Of a DNA stretch of 42,929 bases, positions 18,634 through 25,772 are shown in pieces. The position numbers and the translations under genes are program-made. Within the stretch, counting starts at the first letter, position 1. Each line of letters begins with the position of its first letter. The DNA lies in the IMG/VR virus record IMGVR_UViG_3300028372_000017, positions 1-42,929 of that record. One strand, given 5' to 3'. The notes beneath the pieces are model-generated. The model worked only from the letters and a program-made list of their open reading frames with translations, was not told the origin of the DNA and searched no databases. Source of the stretch: a virus.

Positions 18634-19563
18634 ATGTCATTATTTGAAAAAGCAAAACCAAAAGACCGAAGATTGAAAATGTATATCTACGGCAAAACGG
18701 GAACAGGTAAAACTGTTACCGCTTTACACTTCCCTTCTCCAGCAGTAATTGACGCTGAGAAAGGAACAGAGCATTACGCAGATACTTTTGATTTTTATAG
18801 GGTTCCTTCTAGTGATCCTAAAAAATTACATGAAGCTTTAGACGAGCTTCTATTAGATCCGGGAGAGTTTAAGACTCTTGTAGTAGACCCTTTCAGTGTT
18901 ATTTACGACAGGATCCTTAGAAATAAGCAGGATCAAATGAAGGAGCGAACAGGAGACATTCATTACGAATTAGAACCTCTGGATTACAAAAGTATTAAAA
19001 CAGAAGTTAAGATCATCATGGACAAGCTTTTAAGTTTGGATATGAATGTGATCGTTACAGCCAGAAGCAAACCTCTTTACGCTAAAGATAAATTTATGGA
19101 GCAGATCGGAGAGCAGCCCGACGGTCATAAAGATATGCCTTACATGTTTGATGTTGTACTTGAGCTTAGCAAGGACCAAGACGGTACCAGATTCGCTAAA
19201 GTAGAGAAGGATAGAACAAATAAGTTACCCCATGAATTTGAGTTTACTTATGACGCTTTTGTTGAGTATATTGGGCTTGATAGCCTAACGCGCTCAGCTG
19301 ACGCTTCTACCCAGAAAGAAAATATGAATGACAGAAGAAACCGAACGACAAAAATAACTTACGAAGGAGACGAGTTATATACTGCTGGCGTTAACGCAAA
19401 GACTCTTGGAGCTTTAACTAATATCCTGGAAGGGGTAGATGAGGATGAGCTTGTAGAACTTCTTAAAGAGGATTATGGAGTAGAAAGTCTTTTAGACTTA
19501 AACAATATAAAATCCAAAAGCTTACTCAGCTTCTTAGAAAAAGCCAAGGAAGCGGAGAACTAG
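18634..19563 (+). CDS. Sak4-like RecA-fold recombination ATPase
   Basis: A protein of 309 residues. Walker A is GKTGTGKT at 20-27, followed by ALHFPSPAVIDAEKGTEHYA. A Walker B-like strand is TLVVDPFSVIYD, and MNVIVTARSKPLY follows, all typical of the phage AAA_24/Sak4 single-domain RecA-like ATPases that assist single-strand annealing recombination and replication. The C-terminal 90 residues (SLTRSADAS onwards) are an extra helical domain ending in LSFLEKAKEAEN. Directly downstream is a DUF669 protein, a common partner and likely single-strand DNA binder, which supports the call. Confidence 0.85.
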   Translation: MSLFEKAKPKDRRLKMYIYGKTGTGKTVTALHFPSPAVIDAEKGTEHYADTFDFYRVPSSDPKKLHEALDELLLDPGEFKTLVVDPFSVIYDRILRNKQDQMKERTGDIHYELEPLDYKSIKTEVKIIMDKLLSLDMNVIVTARSKPLYAKDKFMEQIGEQPDGHKDMPYMFDVVLELSKDQDGTRFAKVEKDRTNKLPHEFEFTYDAFVEYIGLDSLTRSADASTQKENMNDRRNRTTKITYEGDELYTAGVNAKTLGALTNILEGVDEDELVELLKEDYGVESLLDLNNIKSKSLLSFLEKAKEAEN

Positions 19564-19634
19564 AATTGCTATTTTTGACAACACTGAAAACTATTTTTTA
19601 ACAGATTTATAAATTTTATTAATACAATTATATC

Positions 19635-20120
19635 ATGGGAATTAATTTAGCCAAAGCAAAAGAGAATATTAAGAGCAGAGAATCAAAAGAATTTAAGCCT
19701 ATTACCCCAGGCCGATATAATATGGAGGTTGAAGCTGCTGAGCTTACCACTTTAAACGACAAAGAAGCTATTGAAGTAACTTTTCGTATAGTTGAGGGAG
19801 ATTTTAGAAACCGTAAAATCTGGCACAGATTATTTTTAACTGAAGACGCTTTAACTTACGTAGTTCTTTTCTTACAGGCTACAGGTAACGAAGCGTTGGC
19901 AGACAGTGATGACATGGCAGAGGACAAAATCTGCTCTGCTGTAATAGGCTCCACTGTAAGCGCCTACGTTAAAAACAAAAACTACAAGGGTAAAGTTTAC
20001 TCTAACGTAGAAAGTTTTCAAAAGAGCGGAGAAGAAAGCGAGAGCAAAGCCGCTCCTGCAAGCACTTCCGCTAAACCAGCGGCCCAAACAGGATCTAAAA
20101 AGTCCAGCTTATTTAAATAA
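19635..20120 (+). CDS. DUF669-family protein, probable single-strand DNA-binding protein
   Basis: A protein of 161 residues. The N-terminal 105 residues (GRYNMEVEAAEL, EAIEVTFRIVEGDFRNRKIW, FLTEDALTYVVLFLQATG) match the DUF669 phage family, which has an OB-like beta fold and replaces SSB in many phages. The C-terminal tail is Ala/Ser/Lys rich and disordered (residues about 130-161). It sits with Sak4-like ATPase, RecU and dUTPase genes. A strong terminator follows 15 bases after the stop. A TTGACA at 19575-19580 upstream lacks a good -10, so a promoter there is uncertain. Confidence 0.8.
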   Translation: MGINLAKAKENIKSRESKEFKPITPGRYNMEVEAAELTTLNDKEAIEVTFRIVEGDFRNRKIWHRLFLTEDALTYVVLFLQATGNEALADSDDMAEDKICSAVIGSTVSAYVKNKNYKGKVYSNVESFQKSGEESESKAAPASTSAKPAAQTGSKKSSLFK

Positions 20121-20135
20121 ACCCTAACCCAATAA

Positions 20136-20168
20136 AGGCGAAGATTGATAGTCTTCGCCTCTTTTTTT
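20136..20168 (+). terminator. Rho-independent terminator abutting the RecU start
   Basis: A 9-bp stem (AGGCGAAGA/TCTTCGCCT), 7-base loop and a T7 run at 20162-20168. The RecU start codon begins only 3 bases after the T run, so RecU must come from readthrough of this terminator. Confidence 0.85.
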
Positions 20169-20171
20169 ATT

Positions 20172-20684
20172 ATGGCAGCAAGAGGATCAGAATTAGAGAA
20201 AAAAGCAGATAAAACAAATTTAAATAAAAGGTTATCAAAAGAAGCCTTAATTTTAAAAATACCCGTACCTATTATAAGAACAAGGAATGGTCTTGTACCT
20301 AAACCTTCTACTGTAGATTTTGCAGGGCTTATAAAGGGAGGTAACTTTATAGCTTTTGATGCAAAAGAAACTAAAGTAAAAACCCGGTTTGATTTAAGTA
20401 ATATACACCAGCATCAAGTTGAATATCTAAACGCAGTACGTGATTTAGGAGGTATAGCTTTCTTTCTTATATGATTTAAAGAAGTTCACAAAGAGCACGC
20501 TTACGTAACTCCTTTAAGCCTGATAAATTATTATTATTGGGACGAGGATAAAAGGCAAAGTATCCCTTTTGACGACTTCGATCTCTACGCCAAAAAAATC
20601 AAATTAACCAATTATTTAAACTTTTTAACAGACGATGAATTTAAGAAAAATTTATTCTACCGGGACCGAGTCCTTATTAAGTAA
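20172..20684 (+). CDS. recU: RecU-like Holliday junction resolvase, joined through TGA=Trp
   Basis: A protein of 170 residues when TGA 20472-20474 is Trp (FFLIWFKEV). The N-terminal half holds the RecU nuclease core: ARGSELEKKADKTN, PTIRTRNG-like LIIRTRNGLVPKPSTVDFAG with catalytic Asp, and NFIAFDAKETK with the E-x-K type motif, then HQHQVEYL and GGIAFFLI. The restored C-terminal half (LINYYYWDEDKRQSIPFDDF, LTNYLNFL) matches the RecU end. The ATG at 20172 is chosen because an earlier in-frame ATG lies inside the terminator. It follows that terminator with no Shine-Dalgarno site. The 3' end overlaps the next gene by 50 bases. RecU resolves Holliday junctions during phage recombination. Confidence 0.82.
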
Positions 20685-20925
20685 GGGTGATGATGTTATC
20701 GTTAAAGTAGTCCCTAAAGGAGAGTCTATAGTAGGAGAAATCCTAGACTACATAGAGGACGGCTCTGGCGATTCACTTGTCTTAGCAGTAAAGAGGGGGC
20801 TAGTAGATGACTCGGAAAGAGTTAAAGCTATTGCTAAAGTCTATAACGGTAAATTACCAAACCTTTCTATTATTCCATCTAAAACTATTTTACAAATAAC
20901 TTTATTGAAAGAATATGCCAATTAA
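20635..20925 (+). CDS. Small unknown protein between recU and dut
   Basis: A protein of 96 residues, unrecognised. It looks like a small beta-barrel (DDVIVKVVPKGESIVGEI, DSLVLAVKRGLVDD, ILQITLLKEYAN). The start lies inside the 3' end of recU (50-base overlap), and its stop overlaps the dUTPase gene by 11 bases, which suggests translational coupling in one transcript. No TGA codon occurs. Confidence 0.6.
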   Translation: MNLRKIYSTGTESLLSKGDDVIVKVVPKGESIVGEILDYIEDGSGDSLVLAVKRGLVDDSERVKAIAKVYNGKLPNLSIIPSKTILQITLLKEYAN

Positions 20926-21358
20926 ACGACCTAAATTACAAATTAAAAAACTTTCTCAGAATGCTACTATTCCTACAAGAGCTGAAGGTACTCCAGCAGG
21001 TCTGGATTTATACGCTTTAGTTCCCTTGAGGATTGCCGGTAAAGGCGTTAAACTAATAAACACAGGCCTGGCTATGGCCATTGAGGAAGGGTACTTTATA
21101 CAGATAGAAGAAAGAAGTGGCGTTAGCGTAAAAACTTCTTTATCTAAGAAAGCGGGGATCATTGATAGTGACTACCGTGGAGAAGTAAAAATAGTTATGC
21201 AAAATATAAGTGATGTTTTTGTGGACATAGAAGCTGGGGAAAAGATTGCTCAGTTTATAGTTCACCGTCACTATGATCCAGTAGTAGAAGTAGTTGAAAC
21301 TTTCGATCAAGAAGAGACTGAAAGAGGAGACAACGGCTTTGGAGCTTCTGGATCTTAA
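20915..21358 (+). CDS. dut: Trimeric dUTPase
   Basis: A protein of 147 residues with all five dUTPase motifs in order: AGLDLYA (motif 1, about 28-34), RSGVSVK (motif 2), GIIDSDYRGE (motif 3, with the conserved Tyr), GEKIAQFIV (motif 4) and the Gly-rich C-terminal arm RGDNGFGASGS (motif 5). It hydrolyses dUTP to dUMP and pyrophosphate, keeping uracil out of phage DNA and supplying dTMP precursor. It overlaps the preceding small gene and belongs to the replication block with the ribonucleotide reductase. Confidence 0.95.
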   Translation: MPIKRPKLQIKKLSQNATIPTRAEGTPAGLDLYALVPLRIAGKGVKLINTGLAMAIEEGYFIQIEERSGVSVKTSLSKKAGIIDSDYRGEVKIVMQNISDVFVDIEAGEKIAQFIVHRHYDPVVEVVETFDQEETERGDNGFGASGS

Positions 21359-21433
21359 TTAAAACGAATACGCACGCACGCAATCTTACCGTTTTAAGAA
21401 AAGAAAACTTAAAACAACTACCGATATTATTTT

Positions 21434-21817
21434 ATGAACAACTTATTAAACTTAGGACTTTCAGATGATGTAACTAGTTTCCAACGAACTTTAAAAATTA
21501 TTGATATCAAACAAAAGGAAGTATTATTGAAAAACGAAGAACCGGCAAGCAAAGTAATTTTTGAAACTATTGAGCCTAGTACAGGCAAAAAATTCACTAT
21601 AAGTGATGCTTGGATTCAAAATAAATATAATGAAAACGATAAAAGGGTGGCCGGGATCTGGCTCACTCTTGAGAACAACGAGATCCGAAAGGAAAGCACT
21701 TTAGCTAAGCTTTTGCTTAGATATGAAGCTTCCACTTTAGGAGATTTAATTGGAAACACTTTGGAAGCCTTTCCAGATAAAAACAATTTTTTAGTGTTCA
21801 CTACATGTGAACTTTAA
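21434..21817 (+). CDS. Unknown protein upstream of the sigma factor
   Basis: A protein of 127 residues, not recognised. It begins with MNNLLNLGLSDDVTSFQRTL, followed by a mixed alpha/beta region (EVLLKNEEPASKVIFETIEP, AWIQNKYNENDKRVAGIWLT, NTLEAFPDKNNFLVFTTCEL). The pattern is compatible with a small OB-fold or DNA-binding accessory protein, but that is only impression. It is a single-gene unit closed by a strong terminator, and a 75-base gap with no good promoter precedes it. Confidence 0.6.
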   Translation: MNNLLNLGLSDDVTSFQRTLKIIDIKQKEVLLKNEEPASKVIFETIEPSTGKKFTISDAWIQNKYNENDKRVAGIWLTLENNEIRKESTLAKLLLRYEASTLGDLIGNTLEAFPDKNNFLVFTTCEL

Positions 21818-21819
21818 CT

Positions 21820-21849
21820 ATATGGGGGTTTATGCCCCCATATTTTTTT
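21820..21849 (+). terminator. Rho-independent terminator
   Basis: A 9-bp stem ATATGGGGG/CCCCCATAT with a 6-base loop and a T7 run at 21843-21849, just 2 bases after the stop of the preceding gene. It ends the dut-side transcript before the sigma factor gene. Confidence 0.85.
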
Positions 21850-21872
21850 AGATTATGATTCAACCTTACTAC

Positions 21873-21901
21873 TATGACATGACAAACTAACCTTGTAATA
21901 T
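21873..21901 (+). promoter_or_regulatory. Possible weak sigma-70-type promoter for the sigma gene
   Basis: TATGAC at 21873-21878 (or ATGACA one base later), a 17- or 16-base spacer and TAATAT at 21896-21901, 15 bases before the sigma factor ATG. The -35 match is poor. It lies immediately after a terminator, so some promoter is needed here. Confidence 0.4.
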
Positions 21902-21916
21902 TTAATCCTATTTAAA

Positions 21917-22714
21917 ATGCTAAGCTATTATATAAAAGAAATTAAAAAACACGAACCCCTCCCTAAAGAAGAAGAGGTGGCTCTAATGAAAAAAGCTAAA
22001 GAAGGCCATAAACCTTCCTACGACAAAATAATAAATTCCAACTTACGCTTTGTTTTTCAAGTAGCTAAGTCTTATCAAAATAAGGGACTATCTTTGGAAG
22101 ACTTAATAGCCGAGGGAAATTTAGGCTTAGTTAAAGCTTTTGGTCGTTTTGATCCCGCTAAGGGGGTAAAATTTATTTCATACGCTGTATGATGGATTCG
22201 TCAAAGTATTTTAAGCTCTTTATACACTAATGGTAGTACTATTAGATTACCGCTAAACAAACTAGTTAACGTAAGTAAGATTAATAAGATAAAACAAGGT
22301 TTAGAGCAGGAACTTTTAAGAGAACCTACCCTATCAGAACTAGAAGCTGAGATAGATGATCCTGCTATTAAAGATGATATAGATTATCTGCATACTATTA
22401 TAAGCCTGGATGTTGAAAGGACAGAGAGTGGGGAAGCCACTCTTCATGAGGTTCTGCCAGACCATGCAGCTATTTTTGAGCATAATTTAAATTCTTTTAA
22501 GGACGATTTTGAAGAAGTCATAAGAGACTTCCCTTTAAGAGAAAAGAAAATTTTAAATATGTATTACGGTATAGGGTACAGGAGAACTTATAATTTAAGA
22601 GAGATAGGAAATGAGTTGGATTTAACTCGGGAAAGAATAAGACAAATTAAAGAAAAAAGTTTGGAAAAAATTAGGAATAAAAAAGAAGGCGAAACTTTAC
22701 TAGATTATTTATAG
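21917..22714 (+). CDS. RpoD-like sigma-70 factor interrupted by TGA=Trp
   Basis: A protein of 265 residues with TGA 22190-22192 as Trp. It shows region 1.2/2.1 ([20 protein letters not shown]), region 2 ([39 protein letters not shown], then KFISYAVWWIRQSI), region 3 ([11 protein letters not shown]) and region 4 ([20 protein letters not shown]). The TGA stands for the first Trp of the invariant WWIRQ in region 2.3, the pair that melts promoter DNA, and is followed by TGG. This is the cleanest proof of recoding in the window. With standard code the product stops at 91 residues, inside region 2. It probably directs host RNA polymerase to phage promoters. The DNA polymerase ATG follows after one base. 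Confidence 0.92.
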
Positions 22715-22715
22715 A

Positions 22716-24656
22716 ATGCGAAAAAATACTAAATATATTGACTCTTACCCAAAGCTTACTCACGCTTTAGAGAATTTAAACACTCTGGACGTAGTAGGTT
22801 TTGACGTAGAGACTACAGGTCTTGATCCTTTAAAGGACAAGATAATACTTCTTCAGGTAGGAACACATTGGATACAGTATGTATTTGATGTTTATAAGCT
22901 TGGGGACAGTATTAAAAAAGTTATACATTATTTAAACAAAACAGGATTAACTAAGATAGCTCATAACGCCAAGTTTGACTATTCTATGGTTAAAGGTAAT
23001 TTTGGGGTAAGCTTAGAGAATATTATTTGTACCTGGGTTGGCTCTACTCTTCTTACTAAAGGAATCAAAAGCGCTGATAATTCTTTGGACGGGTGTTTAA
23101 ACAAATACTTAAACGTCAAGATAGATAAAAGCGCTCAGAAAAGCTTTATAGGAATGAAATGGGGTGAGGAGTTTACAAGAGAGCAGATAGATTACGCCGG
23201 AATTGATGTAGGGTATTTAGAGGCCCTTTATAATAAGATAAACGAGCTTATCGAGGACAGAGAAATGTCTTTGCTTTCCGAGCTTGAAAATGAAGCTATA
23301 AGAGTTTGCGGTGACATGGAGATCAATGGTTTTTACTTAGATACTTCTATGTGGCTGGCCTTACGTGATAAGGCTGTGGAAGGTGCTGATAAAGCTAAGG
23401 CCGAGCTTGACGCTTTCTTTAAGCCTCTATGTAGGCTAGACTTATTTGGCAATCCTGTGGTACTGCTTAAAAATAAGCACACTTCTTTAAACTATAACTC
23501 CCCTTCACAGATTAAACCTCTGCTTGAAAAAATAACCGGAGAAGTTATAGAAAGTACTGGGGAGCCCGAGCTGAAAAAGCTTAAGCATCCTGTTATTAAA
23601 AGTTTGTTGAGCTATAGAGAAGCTCAAAAGAAGATTACAACTTACGGTCGAGAGTTTATTGAGAAGCATGTACATCCTGTTACAGGAAGAGTGCATAGCA
23701 GTTTTAAACAGCTCGGAACTGATAGTGGCCGCATGGCTTCTAGGAGCCCAAATCTTCAGAATATCCCGAGTGCCAAAGCTTACAGAGAGTGCTTTAGGCC
23801 ACAGGATGAAAGAACACACGATTTAATTTGCGCCGATTTTTCGGGTCAAGAATTAAGACTGTTAGCGCAGATTAGCAAAGAGAAAGAATTTATCTATGCC
23901 TTAGATAACAATATGGATTTGCACTCTTATAGTGCTTCTCTTATCTTTGGTATTGATTATAAAAGCTTCTTTTATTTCGGAGAAGAAGGAAAAGGCGAGG
24001 CTATAGCAGATAGTGATGGGTACTTTAAAAAAGAAACTCTCGGTCTTCAAGAAGACGGTACTGTTATAGATAGTGCCGGAGATTCTATTATCAGGCCTTC
24101 AATGAAAAAGAAATTCCGTACTCCAGCCAAGAGTATTACTTTTGGGTTAGTTTACGGAATGGGACCAGGCAAGCTTGCTGATACTTTAGAAATAAGTATT
24201 AAAGCAGCTAAGGAGTTAATTGAAAAGTATTTTGAGACTTTCCCTAAGATTAGAGAAACTTTAGATTACTTTACAGACTTGGCCATGAAGAATAAATACG
24301 CTTACTCTCCTCTTGACGGCAGAAGAAGAATATTTAGTGGTGTAGATTGGGATCACGGCGGTAAAGTGGCTCACTTAAAAAACGTATCTAAAAATCACCC
24401 TTTTCAAGGAGCAGGAGCTAGTGTAACTAAACTCGCGCTGTGTAGAATGAAAAGAACTATTGATGATAAAGGATGGGCTCCTTACGCTAAGATCGTTAAT
24501 GTAGTCCATGACGAAATTATAATTGAATGTCATGTAGACTACTCCCAAAAAGTAGCTAAAGAACTAGAAACTCAAATGATTGAAGCTTTTAACTTCTACG
24601 CTCCAGATGTAAGTATGGTAGCTAAAGCTGAGATAGGAAAATACTGGATACATTAA
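22716..24656 (+). CDS. Family A DNA polymerase with 3'-5' exonuclease
   Basis: A protein of 646 residues. The N-terminal DEDD exonuclease carries FDVETTGLDPL (D30, E32), IAHNAKFDYSMV and a YAGIDVGYLEALY third motif. The polymerase domain has SSFKQLGTDSGRMASRSPNL, motif A ADFSGQELRLLAQ, motif B RTPAKSITFGLVYG and motif C VVHDEI. A 5' nuclease domain is absent, as usual in phage PolA. An insertion of about 50 residues between motif A and motif B (YKSFFYFGEEGKGEAIADSD region) is atypical. It is the likely replicative polymerase. All Trp codons are TGG. The macro domain gene follows after one base. Confidence 0.95.
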   Translation: MRKNTKYIDSYPKLTHALENLNTLDVVGFDVETTGLDPLKDKIILLQVGTHWIQYVFDVYKLGDSIKKVIHYLNKTGLTKIAHNAKFDYSMVKGNFGVSLENIICTWVGSTLLTKGIKSADNSLDGCLNKYLNVKIDKSAQKSFIGMKWGEEFTREQIDYAGIDVGYLEALYNKINELIEDREMSLLSELENEAIRVCGDMEINGFYLDTSMWLALRDKAVEGADKAKAELDAFFKPLCRLDLFGNPVVLLKNKHTSLNYNSPSQIKPLLEKITGEVIESTGEPELKKLKHPVIKSLLSYREAQKKITTYGREFIEKHVHPVTGRVHSSFKQLGTDSGRMASRSPNLQNIPSAKAYRECFRPQDERTHDLICADFSGQELRLLAQISKEKEFIYALDNNMDLHSYSASLIFGIDYKSFFYFGEEGKGEAIADSDGYFKKETLGLQEDGTVIDSAGDSIIRPSMKKKFRTPAKSITFGLVYGMGPGKLADTLEISIKAAKELIEKYFETFPKIRETLDYFTDLAMKNKYAYSPLDGRRRIFSGVDWDHGGKVAHLKNVSKNHPFQGAGASVTKLALCRMKRTIDDKGWAPYAKIVNVVHDEIIIECHVDYSQKVAKELETQMIEAFNFYAPDVSMVAKAEIGKYWIH

Positions 24657-24657
24657 T

Positions 24658-25122
24658 ATGATAAATTACGTACAAGGGGATCTTCTGGATCCCTCTTTAA
24701 ATTTCGATGTAATAGTGCACGGCTGTAACTGTTTCCATACTATGAGAAGTGGAGTAGCCAAAGCTATAAAAGAAAAATATCCTCAAGCTTACGAAGCTGA
24801 TAAAAATTTAACTGAGAAAGGGGACGAAAGCAAGTTGGGCTCTTTAAGTATGGCCTTTAATGAGTCCGGAGAAGGCCCAGAGCATATCGTAAATGCTTAT
24901 ACACAGTATCGTTACGGTAGGGATAAGGTACACGTCGACTATGAAGCTTTGGGGGCTGCTATGGTCGCCCTAAGTGAAATTTTTGATGCTGATAAATACT
25001 CTATAGCTTTTCCTAAGATAGGATGTGGCTTAGCTGGAGGAGACTGGAATGTCGTAGAGGCTATAATAAATAAAATTTTTGCACATAAAAAAGTAACAGT
25101 GGTTGAATATGACGGAGAATAA
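24658..25122 (+). CDS. Macro domain protein (Appr-1''-p phosphatase-like)
   Basis: A protein of 154 residues spanning one macro domain: YVQGDLLDP at the start, DVIVHGCNCFHTMRSGVAKA (the ADP-ribose-binding loop), LGSLSMAF, HIVNAYTQYRYG and FPKIGCGLAGGDWNVVEAII near the end. This subclass binds ADP-ribose and removes phosphate or ADP-ribosyl groups from small molecules or macromolecules. The gene abuts the polymerase gene and overlaps the HD gene by 14 bases. In a phage it may recycle ADP-ribose products or reverse ADP-ribosylation-based defence; that role is inference. Confidence 0.9.
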   Translation: MINYVQGDLLDPSLNFDVIVHGCNCFHTMRSGVAKAIKEKYPQAYEADKNLTEKGDESKLGSLSMAFNESGEGPEHIVNAYTQYRYGRDKVHVDYEALGAAMVALSEIFDADKYSIAFPKIGCGLAGGDWNVVEAIINKIFAHKKVTVVEYDGE

Positions 25123-25633
25123 ACTATTAGTGACAAAAGCGGAGCTTCTTGCAAAAGAGACTCACGCCAGAGTTAATCAAACTTACGATGGTAAGCCTTA
25201 TTACTTTCATTTAAAAAAGGTTTACGCAAATGCGGATTATTTCAAGCTTTTAATTCCGGAGGAAGATCATTTCGTAGTCCTTGCGGCCGCATGGGCGCAT
25301 GATATGATAGAAGACTGTCGCTACACTTATAAAGACTTGAAAAAAGATCTTGGTGTTCGGGTAGCAGACATAGTCTATGCTTGTACTGATGAAAAAGGTC
25401 GAACGCGTGAAGAGCGTAAAAATGAGAAGTTTTTTAACGAGCTTGTTAAAAGCCCTCTTGGTGTTTACGTAAAGCTTTGTGATTTAAAGGCTAATATGGA
25501 GTACTCAGCTAGTAGAGTTAAGGGTAACCTGTGGATGAAATACAGAAACGAACTGCCCCATACTAAGGAAAAATTAGCAGAATATAGAGACGCTTACGCT
25601 CCTATTTGGCAATCTTTAGAAAACTTAAAGTAA
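25109..25633 (+). CDS. HD-domain hydrolase, (p)ppGpp hydrolase/MESH1-like
   Basis: A protein of 174 residues. Metal and catalytic motifs are YFHLKKV (H34), AAAWAHDMIEDCRYTYKDL (H64, D65, ED at 68-69) and later VKLCDLKANMEY with the fourth metal ligand Asp. This set is typical of the SpoT/MESH1 branch of HD hydrolases that remove pyrophosphate from (p)ppGpp. The synthetase domain is absent. The ATG at 25109 is preferred over an upstream TTG and overlaps the macro gene. In a phage it may lower alarmone levels or neutralise toxic alarmone synthetases; that is inferred. Confidence 0.8.
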   Translation: MTENKLLVTKAELLAKETHARVNQTYDGKPYYFHLKKVYANADYFKLLIPEEDHFVVLAAAWAHDMIEDCRYTYKDLKKDLGVRVADIVYACTDEKGRTREERKNEKFFNELVKSPLGVYVKLCDLKANMEYSASRVKGNLWMKYRNELPHTKEKLAEYRDAYAPIWQSLENLK

Positions 25634-25772
25634 GCCAAAAAGGCAATAGAACTGACAACTTGCCAAAGACAACTAACTAATAAAAATTACGAGAAATTCA
25701 AGTGGAATAAAGGTTTTCTTATTCATACTTTTTATATCTCAAAGAATAAACAATATTAATTAAAAAACATTT
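25634..25772 (+). other. 139-base intergenic leader before the ribonucleotide reductase
   Basis: An AT-rich gap with no clear -35/-10 pair and no terminator. A TTATTCATAC stretch on the plus strand reads on the minus strand as GTATGAATAA, a weak relative of the TATAAGAATA motif in the wrong orientation. The gap is too short for a normal cobalamin riboswitch, and I see no B12-box-like sequence. Confidence 0.3.

Noticed and set aside
21856-21891. An 11-codon frame starting just after the terminator
   Set aside because: Too short, no ribosome site, and it overlaps a possible promoter.
22190-22192. TGA as glycine (as in Gracilibacteria/Absconditabacteria)
   Set aside because: The codon is the first Trp of the invariant WWIRQ of sigma region 2.3; Gly would not fit. 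FN3 sites also require Trp.
25634-25772. Cobalamin riboswitch before the B12-dependent reductase
   Set aside because: The gap is too short and no B12-box-like sequence or terminator/anti-terminator pair is visible.
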